Shown in pieces: positions 1-5,336 of a stretch of 6,589 nucleotides of DNA. Source of the DNA: Chloroflexota bacterium (GTDB lineage: Bacteria > Chloroflexota > Anaerolineae > Anaerolineales > Anaerolineaceae); the NCBI GenBank assembly GCA_021796375.1, contig JAJYJF010000130.1, forward strand, positions 1-6,589, given 5' to 3'. Position numbers and translations under genes: made by a program. Position 1 is the first letter of the stretch. Each line of letters begins with the position of its first letter. The notes below the pieces were generated by a model. That model did no database searches, was not told the DNA's origin, and worked only from the letters and a program-made list of their open reading frames with translations.

Positions 1-926
1 CCGTTCCCCCAATCGTTGAAGGTGGCGACCAGCTGGAACTGCGCCCCGGAGGTGACCATCTGCTGGACGTCGCTTGCCCAACGAGCCGGGTCCCTCACCA
101 GAACGGGGTTATCCCCGGGCAGCCAGAACCCGGGACTGATGGTGAAGCTATATTTTCCCTGCGCCTCCGTCTCGCGGTTCGGAGCGAACTGGTGCCAGCC
201 GTCCGGCTGGGCGGGGCAGCCGCGGTAATTCGCGACCACTTTCATCACCAGGTATGCATTTACCCCCTGGTTGGCCGCCTGCCAGTTGGAGACGACATCG
301 CAGCCGCCGGCAGCCGGATTGAAGACGAACACCACAAACCGCCCGTTGATCTTCAGGAAGGCCGGGTCGGAAGCATAGTGGTCCCGCAGGTAAACCAGGT
401 CGCTGTGCAGGCCCTGGACGCTGGTATCCTTGATCGACGGCATCTCGTAGTAGACCGACCAGAGAAAACCCGTTCCCCTGGCGCTGGAGAGCAGCAGCGG
501 CAAGGCTTTGTCCGTATCCGTGCCCTGCCCGAACCAGGCGCTGATCCCCACCTGGATGTTGCCGTACTGCATGGCGGCGATATGCTGCTTGATCACGTCC
601 GCCTGCGAGGAATCGTAATAGCCGAGGCTGGGCTGGTAATTTGAGTACGGGTTCCGGTTCTTTTGAGACCAGGCCAGCGGGTACCAGGTGTAATAGAATG
701 CCCCGCGGATCGGGAACTGGATCTGGGCGGAAACCGGCGCCGGGCTGCTAATCGTCTCGAGCGGCTGCGTGAGCGGGTTGGCGGGGGTTTGCTGCCCGCG
801 GGCGAGCGCCGTCAGCGCAGCTGGCTTAAGCCAGAAATCGATGGCGACAAAGCCGCCCCCGACGACCAGCACCGCCAGCCCAATGGTCAGCATGTAGCGT
901 TTCCAGAGTGGCGAACCGTTCATCAT
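1..926 (-). CDS. GH99-like membrane-anchored glycan-active protein, 3' end cut by window
   Basis: 308 complete codons are visible and the C-terminus lies beyond the left edge. Residues 8-33 form a basic-then-hydrophobic signal anchor (LTIGLAVLVVGGGFVAI core), followed by a polar, Pro/Gln-rich linker to about residue 70, so the domain should sit outside the cytoplasm. The domain then shows features of the GH99/WbsX-like (beta/alpha)8 family: GAFYYTWYP at 75-83, YYDSSQADVIKQHIAAMQYG at 103-122, GISAWFG at 127-133, INGRFVVFVF at 193-202, and TFNDWGN at 302-308, where the family usually has an NEWxEG-type motif. GH99 enzymes cleave internal alpha-mannosidic bonds, and related domains occur in polysaccharide gene clusters. 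Here both acidic positions of the motif differ (Asp305, Asn308), so hydrolase activity is uncertain. The start is the first of two adjacent ATG codons; GGAG lies 14 nt upstream, which is too far to be convincing. It has its own promoter at 1082-1110. The family call is fairly firm and the substrate is unknown. Confidence 0.85.
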   Translation of the reverse strand, partial: MMNGSPLWKRYMLTIGLAVLVVGGGFVAIDFWLKPAALTALARGQQTPANPLTQPLETISSPAPVSAQIQFPIRGAFYYTWYPLAWSQKNRNPYSNYQPSLGYYDSSQADVIKQHIAAMQYGNIQVGISAWFGQGTDTDKALPLLLSSARGTGFLWSVYYEMPSIKDTSVQGLHSDLVYLRDHYASDPAFLKINGRFVVFVFNPAAGGCDVVSNWQAANQGVNAYLVMKVVANYRGCPAQPDGWHQFAPNRETEAQGKYSFTISPGFWLPGDNPVLVRDPARWASDVQQMVTSGAQFQLVATFNDWGN

Positions 927-1289
927 CTTAAATAGTCCATCTCCAATGCGGCTGCACCGGACGCCAGCGGGTACCGGGCATGCAGGGTAGGATATGAAAA
1001 AGAACGAGAAATAGAACCAGGACGCTGCGCAGTAATTTCTCCCCCACCGTGAATCTCAAGAATCGTCCACAGCCTGCTCTTCTTATACCACGCAGGTATT
1101 TACTTGTCAATTAATATCTTCATACTCTAATTATAGTCGAGGATTTTCGGCGCCTGTGGGAAATGATCGGAGCCCACCCCAAAATTTTTAGCGGAAGCAT
1201 CCCACCCGAAAATATCGGAATCGTCTCGTGAATTTCCCAATGGAGCCTGCCGGGCGGGACCGGGTCGATCCCCGGCTGAGCTGGCAATG
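927..1289. other. Intergenic region between the GT2 and GH99-like genes
   Basis: This 363-nt gap holds the promoter at 1082-1110 and the leader of the GH99-like gene. Within the leader a minus-strand open frame ends with TAA at 930-928, one nucleotide before the GH99-like ATG; read from TTG 1059 or GTG 1047 it would encode 43 or 39 residues with one hydrophobic stretch. It has no clear ribosome binding site and is not called as a gene. Between the promoter and the GT2 stop there is an inverted repeat, ATTTTCGG (1143-1150) with CCGAAAAT (1206-1213), and a short CCGGG/CCCGG hairpin (1260-1275). Neither is followed by a T-run in the minus direction, so I see no intrinsic terminator after the GT2 gene and readthrough is possible. 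Confidence 0.6.
1082..1110 (-). promoter_or_regulatory. Sigma-70 type promoter for the GH99-like gene
   Basis: On the minus strand a perfect -35 box TTGACA (1110-1105) is separated by exactly 17 nt from the -10 box TATAAG (1087-1082), five of six matches to consensus. The sequence just upstream (about 1111-1136) is AT-rich, like an UP element. The predicted transcription start is near 1075, giving a leader of about 150 nt before the ATG at 926. This suggests the GH99-like gene can be expressed independently of the two glycosyltransferase genes upstream. Confidence 0.75.
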
Positions 1290-2459
1290 CTATGGATTCT
1301 GTTTACGGGCTAAACCCAGAATGCTCAAGAAAAAGCTGGAGAGCGTCAGCTGGAAGCCGGTGACGATCAGCGTGACGCCTGGGATCACGATCCGCATGGC
1401 AATCGATGGGTCCAGAGATCCGAAGGACCTTGATTTCCAATAGCTGAGGGCGATCAAGGATCCGATCAGGCCCAGAATCGATAGGCCGATCCCCAGCAGG
1501 AGGCCCCGTTCCAGGCTGACGGCGCCCAAAAAATGCAGCAGCCGCTTATCCTCCGGAAGCAGCCCCTCGCTCATCGCAAAGACCCGGGTGAACAAGGAAA
1601 AGAAGACCGCCTGCAGCCCGATGAGGACGGTCGCCGCCGCGAAGAGCAGGGTGTTGATGTCCAGGACGGCAAACCCGATATTCTTTGGGCCGGTGAGCAG
1701 CCACACCATCCCGACCAGGCCAACCGATAAAGCGAGTATTCCAGGATAGAGGAACAGCCAGTTGGGTGAATAAAGCAGCAGGAAGCGCAGGTGCCGCCAG
1801 CCGTCCCGCCAGGTGCGCAAATGCGGGGGCCGGCTGCGCCCATCCGGGTACAGGATGATCGGGATTTCGGTGATGGCCAGCCGGTTCATCGCCGCTTTAA
1901 CCACCATTTCGCTGGCAAATTCCATCCCGGTCGTCCGCAGGTCCAGCTTGAGGATCGCGTCCCTGCGGAAGCCCCTCAAGCCGGAATGGAAATCCTTCGC
2001 CTGGACGTGAAAGAACAACCTGCCTATAAAGCTCAGGACCGGGTTTCCAAGGTAGCGGTGCAGGGCAGGCATCGCGCCCGGCTGGATCCCGCCTTTAAAC
2101 CGATTGCCCATCACCAGGTCGGCCCCATTTCGCAAATCCAGGAGGAACGGCTTGAGAAACGAGAAGTCGTAGCTGTCGTCCGCATCGCCCATAATGATAA
2201 ACTGGCCCCGCGCGGCGAGGATGCCGCCCATCAGGGCGGCCCCGTATCCGCGCTCGCTGACGTCCACCACCCGGGCGCCCAGGCGGAGCGCGATGTCTCT
2301 CGAGCCGTCAGCGCTTCCGTTATCCGCGACGATGACTTCGCCGGCAACCTTTTCTGACGCCAGGAACGACTGCGCTTTTGAGATGCATGCCGCCAGCGTT
2401 TCTGCCTCGTTCAGGCAGGGCATCAGGATGGTCAGCTCAATTGCGGCAGGTGCTTCCAA
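1290..2459 (-). CDS. GT2 family glycosyltransferase, polyprenyl-phosphate sugar synthase type
   Basis: 389 residues from the chosen TTG start. It probably transfers a sugar from a nucleotide sugar to polyprenyl phosphate on the cytoplasmic side, like the DPM/DPG/GtrB-type enzymes. The GT-A catalytic domain shows ILMPCLNEAETL near residues 11-22, VADNGSADGS at 44-53, the metal/nucleotide-binding DAD within GDADDSYDF at 91-99, GNRFKGG at 118-124, and DFHSGLRGFRRD near 156-167. Four C-terminal hydrophobic segments follow, at about 231-255, 263-291, 319-339 and 354-382, anchoring it in the membrane. The start is TTG at 2459 because a perfect AGGAGG (2473-2468) lies 8 nt upstream; an in-frame TTG at 2480 would add seven residues but has only a weak AAGAGA upstream. 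It lies 59 nt downstream of the GT-C-like gene, probably in one operon. The family is certain; the sugar cannot be read from the sequence. Confidence 0.95.
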   Translation of the reverse strand: MEAPAAIELTILMPCLNEAETLAACISKAQSFLASEKVAGEVIVADNGSADGSRDIALRLGARVVDVSERGYGAALMGGILAARGQFIIMGDADDSYDFSFLKPFLLDLRNGADLVMGNRFKGGIQPGAMPALHRYLGNPVLSFIGRLFFHVQAKDFHSGLRGFRRDAILKLDLRTTGMEFASEMVVKAAMNRLAITEIPIILYPDGRSRPPHLRTWRDGWRHLRFLLLYSPNWLFLYPGILALSVGLVGMVWLLTGPKNIGFAVLDINTLLFAAATVLIGLQAVFFSLFTRVFAMSEGLLPEDKRLLHFLGAVSLERGLLLGIGLSILGLIGSLIALSYWKSRSFGSLDPSIAMRIVIPGVTLIVTGFQLTLSSFFLSILGLARKQNP

Positions 2460-2467
2460 GGGAGAGC

Positions 2468-2473
2468 CCTCCT
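2468..2473 (-). promoter_or_regulatory. Ribosome binding site AGGAGG that decides the GT2 start
   Basis: The minus strand reads AGGAGG, a full match to the anti-Shine-Dalgarno sequence, with an 8-nt spacer to TTG at 2459-2457. It lies inside the coding frame if the longer TTG start at 2480 is used, so it argues for the shorter protein. Confidence 0.8.
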
Positions 2474-2518
2474 CGATCAAAAAATCTCTTCTTATCAGGG
2501 TTCCGGTTTTGCTTTAAT

Positions 2519-4294
2519 TCAGGTTGCGCTGCCGGCAGTCACCCTGCGACGGGAAAACTGCACGATCCATTGATATACGATGGAGGCGGACAGGAATTGA
2601 ACCGTCACGACCAGCGGATAAGCGGGCGCAAAATAGCTCGTATTGATCGCCGGGAAAGAGGTGGCATCCAGCAGGGCGAGCAGAAAAACCCGCGCGGCAA
2701 TTTCGATCCACAGCCCCAGGGAAAGAAGCACCGCGAGCGTGATTCGCCGCCGGATCAGGTTGTGAAGGAGCTCGAGGATGAATACCAGCACGGCGAAGAT
2801 CGAAAAAGACGGGGCAACCAAGGCATAGCCGTGAGCAATCCTGGAGATAACTTTAACCACGAAGAAATGATGGACAGCGTTCGCGCTGGTTGAATTCTGC
2901 CCGCTGGCTGATTTACCTCCGCCCGAGACAAGCTGGTTGGTTACTTCTTCAAAAATGGGCCAGTGATCCGGCGCGAGACTGGCGTAGTGGTCCGTGACCG
3001 TGAAATTTTTGAACCGGAAAAGGAATTTTGCGCTCCGGAGGGTGGATTGCGCGATGAAGGGCAGGTGGCGCGCATCCATAGGCTGGCTGATGGAGATGGT
3101 TTTTGGATAGCATTTCAGCGCGCCGCTGTCGCAGGCCTGGCCGATTTGAGCCGCGATCTGGCGGTAATATGCCGCGGGGAATTTCCCGGAAGAATAATGG
3201 CCGGCCGACGAGACCGCGTCCCGAAAGGCCCAGATGTTCCATCCGCCCTGGATTTCAACTTCATGCGGATTGGGATAAGGCCTGGTGTCGAAGCTGGCCC
3301 AGTTTTTCCCGAGCTGGCCTTCCAGGAACGGTTCGAGCTCCCGTACGGCCGGGCTGAGCGGGTAGATCAGCTTGCGGGCCTCTGCCGTCACCGGAACATC
3401 CGGGTACCAGACCGGCGACTTCACCCTCGTCAGCGCTCCAAACGCAGCGTCGAAGGTCGGGTCGTTGATCTCGGTCACCGCAAAGATTCCATAGTGGGAA
3501 TAGTTAATCCAGGATACGGCCGCCACGCCCCCCCACCAGATCGCCAGCGTCAGGAGAATCAGGCCGAGCCTCCAGAGGATCTGCGGGTGGGCAATCAAAA
3601 CCAGGTAAGCCAGCCCACCTCCCAGGAACAGGACCACAAAAGGCAAAATCCAGGCCGCCTCTTCCCGGATGGTCCAAAATGCAAACAAAGACAAACCTAA
3701 ACCGAGGGACCAGGGCAGAAGCTGAAGCAGGGAGGCGGACGTCCGGGTGGTGAGCGCGATGGTGCAGGCGACCAGCAGGAGGGTCAGAGAAGCATATACA
3801 AAGTCTCGGATGATCCTGGCCGCAATCCAAAAATCAAACGAGATGGGCAGGAAGAGGATCGCGGCGAACAGCAAGAAAAGAAGCACCCTGTTTTTGAGGA
3901 TGGGGGCAATCGCCAGGATCAATACAAACGCTGAAAAAATGTACAGCGCCTGCTCCATGTCCAGCAACGGGAGACCGGTCAGGTGGGCAGCGGCGATAAA
4001 CAGCGGGTAGAAAGGCCCTTTGATTAATGTATATTGATCGTACGGGCCCAGCCACTGCCCGTGCAGGAGGTAGGATGCGAGTTTTATAAACAGGTAATCG
4101 TCGTGAACAGCGGATCCAATTGCGAAAACGGGGAAACCTGAACCAAGCCAGTACCGGATCGCGGATGCGGCCGCGATGACGGCGTAGAATTGCCAGCCGG
4201 TCCGGTAAGGCTCCTCGGCTGCCCCCACGCCCGACGGGGAAACATTCAAAAAACCTTTAAATCCGCCGACAACCCTGTGGATTGCACGTCTCAT
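2519..4294 (-). CDS. Multi-pass GT-C-like membrane glycosyltransferase
   Basis: 591 residues with hydrophobic segments at roughly 33-50, 115-132, 136-152, 165-183, 192-208, 213-234, 240-258, 487-511, 517-545 and 556-578. The first large loop after helix 1 carries HDDY at 64-67, followed by GPYDQYTLIKGPFYPLFIAA at 83-102. An acidic motif in this position is typical of GT-C fold enzymes (PMT, ArnT, GT39/GT83 type), which use polyprenyl-phosphate sugars as donors on the outer membrane face. REE at 210-212 and the late YFAPAYPL at 554-561 also fit that group. A soluble segment of over 200 residues (about 262-485) splits the helices; it holds Cys388 and Cys395, which could form a disulfide. The start is an ATG with no good Shine-Dalgarno sequence. 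The GT2 gene follows 59 nt downstream and probably supplies the lipid-linked donor. I recognise the fold class, not an exact family or acceptor. Confidence 0.85.
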   Translation of the reverse strand: MRRAIHRVVGGFKGFLNVSPSGVGAAEEPYRTGWQFYAVIAAASAIRYWLGSGFPVFAIGSAVHDDYLFIKLASYLLHGQWLGPYDQYTLIKGPFYPLFIAAAHLTGLPLLDMEQALYIFSAFVLILAIAPILKNRVLLFLLFAAILFLPISFDFWIAARIIRDFVYASLTLLLVACTIALTTRTSASLLQLLPWSLGLGLSLFAFWTIREEAAWILPFVVLFLGGGLAYLVLIAHPQILWRLGLILLTLAIWWGGVAAVSWINYSHYGIFAVTEINDPTFDAAFGALTRVKSPVWYPDVPVTAEARKLIYPLSPAVRELEPFLEGQLGKNWASFDTRPYPNPHEVEIQGGWNIWAFRDAVSSAGHYSSGKFPAAYYRQIAAQIGQACDSGALKCYPKTISISQPMDARHLPFIAQSTLRSAKFLFRFKNFTVTDHYASLAPDHWPIFEEVTNQLVSGGGKSASGQNSTSANAVHHFFVVKVISRIAHGYALVAPSFSIFAVLVFILELLHNLIRRRITLAVLLSLGLWIEIAARVFLLALLDATSFPAINTSYFAPAYPLVVTVQFLSASIVYQWIVQFSRRRVTAGSAT

Positions 4295-4984
4295 ACCGTT
4301 TTAGATTTCCCAGTTTGATTAAGTTTGTATTTTGCGTGATTTTGGGACGATTGAACCGGCACCAATTGTAACATTAAAACCCGTGTGGAAGTCGGAATAT
4401 AAAAATTAGACAATAATTATAATAATTTTATGAATTTACCGTTGCCCCCGAGCGGGGGCTAGCCGCGCCGCCGGAGCTGCTCGGCCGCCGCCCTTTCGAC
4501 CGCTCGCGCCCCGCCGAACGGGGATCTTGGTGGTGGGAAGCCTCCACGGGCGGCATGGCGCTCGTTCTGGGCCTCGGCGCACTCTTCTTGCTCTGGCTGT
4601 TCGCCCGTAGGCGCTGGCCCTGCTGATTCTGGGCGGGCCGGAGGCTGCTGCGCTGGCCCTTTCGTGGATTGGCTGGCGGGCGGCTTTCCCGAACCCTGGC
4701 GATCGTCCTGATCTGCCCGGTCATCCGGCTCGCAGCTGGCGGTAGCCATCCGCATGATGGTCCGCCAGATCATCGCTCCCGCCGTCCGGCGCCAGACCGG
4801 CGCGCCCGAGCCCGGCGAATGAAAAGTTCTGGAGCGAGCAGAACCCCATCGGCTGCATCCCGGTTGATTGGCAAATCCCATCCCCCCTTCCCCGATCTCC
4901 GCATTTTCTCGCCGCCCCTCAAGTGCGGGGCCCGGGCGGGGGATATCGCCAATCATTTGGGATGCGTTCAGCCTTTTTTAACCG

Positions 4985-5012
4985 TTGCGCAATCCGGTAT
5001 TTCATGTATGAT
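4985..5012 (+). promoter_or_regulatory. Possible promoter for the zinc-ribbon gene
   Basis: A candidate -35 TTGCGC (4985-4990) and -10 TATGAT (5007-5012, five of six consensus bases) are 16 nt apart. The predicted start near 5019 gives a leader of about 40 nt to the ATG at 5061. The -35 lies in an 8-bp palindrome TTGCGCAA (4985-4992), which could be an operator. The -35 match is weak, so confidence is moderate. Confidence 0.45.
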
Positions 5013-5048
5013 TAATGTTGCGGCTTGAATATGGACCTGTCGCAAAGA

Positions 5049-5054
5049 GAGGAG
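5049..5054 (+). promoter_or_regulatory. Ribosome binding site deciding the zinc-ribbon start
   Basis: GAGGAG ends 6 nt before ATG 5061. Earlier in-frame starts (TTG 5025, ATG 5031) have no Shine-Dalgarno sequence, so the 51-residue protein is preferred. Confidence 0.85.
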
Positions 5055-5060
5055 AAACTA

Positions 5061-5216
5061 ATGGCAGAAACAGCATACTGTGTCAAATGCAAGCAAAAGA
5101 GAGATATTGTCGGCGGCCAGCGGGTAACCATGGCGAACGGTCGGCCGGCCATGAAGGGGAAATGCCCGGTTTGCGGTACGACCCTCTTCAAGATCATGCC
5201 AAAAGAATCCAAATAA
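5061..5216 (+). CDS. Small DUF5679-type zinc-ribbon protein
   Basis: 51 residues beginning MAETAYCVKCKQKR. Two CxxC knuckles, Cys7/Cys10 and Cys35/Cys38 (CPVCG), separated by 24 residues, should bind one zinc ion. Between them lies a block with VTMANGRPAMKGKCPVCG (22-39), and after them TTLFKIMPK. The pattern and length match the DUF5679 family of short proteins, as I remember it; their function is not known to me. The second knuckle followed by a short beta-rich tail resembles rubredoxin-like and zinc-ribbon folds, which often bind nucleic acid or act as structural modules, but nothing here proves that. The gene has its own ribosome binding site, a possible promoter at 4985-5012 and a strong terminator 16 nt after the stop, so it appears monocistronic. 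It lacks a signal peptide and membrane segments, so the product is cytoplasmic. Confidence 0.92.
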   Translation: MAETAYCVKCKQKRDIVGGQRVTMANGRPAMKGKCPVCGTTLFKIMPKESK

Positions 5217-5231
5217 CGCGTCTTCAACAAG

Positions 5232-5274
5232 AAAAGACAGCGCCCAAGCGAGACCGGGTGCTGTCTTTGTTTTT
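5232..5274 (+). terminator. Intrinsic terminator after the zinc-ribbon gene
   Basis: Left arm AAAGACAGCGCCC (5233-5245) pairs with right arm GGGTGCTGTCTTT (5256-5268): 13 pairs with one G-U wobble around a 10-nt loop. The right arm ends in T bases and is followed by GTTTTT to 5274, giving the U-run of a Rho-independent terminator on the plus strand. It begins 16 nt after the stop codon. Confidence 0.93.
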
Positions 5275-5296
5275 CCACGCTGGCAGCGGATATAAT
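5267..5296 (+). promoter_or_regulatory. Promoter for the M1 peptidase gene, overlapping the terminator tail
   Basis: A perfect -10 box TATAAT (5291-5296) lies 18 nt after TTGTTT (5267-5272), a weak -35 built from the terminator's T-run. The predicted start near 5303 gives a leader of about 34 nt to ATG 5337, which supports that start codon. The -10 is strong evidence; the -35 matches only its first three bases. Confidence 0.6.
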
Positions 5297-5336
5297 TGGG
5301 CCAGACCCGGCCTCACTCATAGCCCAGCCTATCATT

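Larger units (their letters stand above)
4295..5060. other. Long non-coding or decayed region with an AT-rich to GC-rich switch
   Basis: This 766-nt stretch has no gene I would defend. Positions 4295-4440 are AT-rich upstream sequence of the GT-C-like gene and probably hold its promoter, but I find no convincing -35/-10 pair; a 7-bp inverted repeat AAAATTA/TAATTTT sits at 4402-4429. From 4441 to about 4960 the DNA is G+C-rich. Open frames exist on both strands: minus 4459-4956 (165 codons, ending next to a GC hairpin at 4444-4459) and plus 4669-5028. Their proteins are Pro/Arg/Ala-rich without recognisable motifs or good ribosome binding sites. Plus-strand hydrophobic stretches appear in two different frames, such as the 23-residue frame at 4555-4626 (MALVLGLGALFLLWLFARRR...). 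This could be a degraded gene, or simply stop-poor G+C-rich DNA. The last 75 nt carry the promoter and leader of the zinc-ribbon gene. Confidence 0.5.

Noticed and set aside
192..935. Plus-strand open frames opposite the GH99-like gene
   Set aside because: They are antisense to a frame with clear family motifs, and their proteins lack recognisable features.
673..975. 13-nt direct repeat GCCAGCGGGTACC at 673-685 and 963-975
   Set aside because: A single match of this length in G+C-rich DNA is near chance, and neither copy has flanking structure.
1791..2893. Plus-strand open frames opposite the GT2 and GT-C-like genes
   Set aside because: Antisense shadows; the minus-strand frames have conserved catalytic motifs and membrane helices.
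2963..3700. 245-codon plus-strand open frame
   Set aside because: It lies opposite the continuous 591-residue membrane protein and reads as Arg/Pro/Gly-rich antisense sequence.
4444..4459. GC hairpin as a terminator for the minus-strand 165-codon frame
   Set aside because: No T-run follows it in either direction, and the frame that ends there has no support as a gene.
4770..4881. Minus-strand zinc-ribbon resemblance (CSRWGSARSRTFHSPGSGAPV)
   Set aside because: Three of the four expected cysteines are absent and the opposite strand gives an equally loose resemblance, so it is not reliable evidence.
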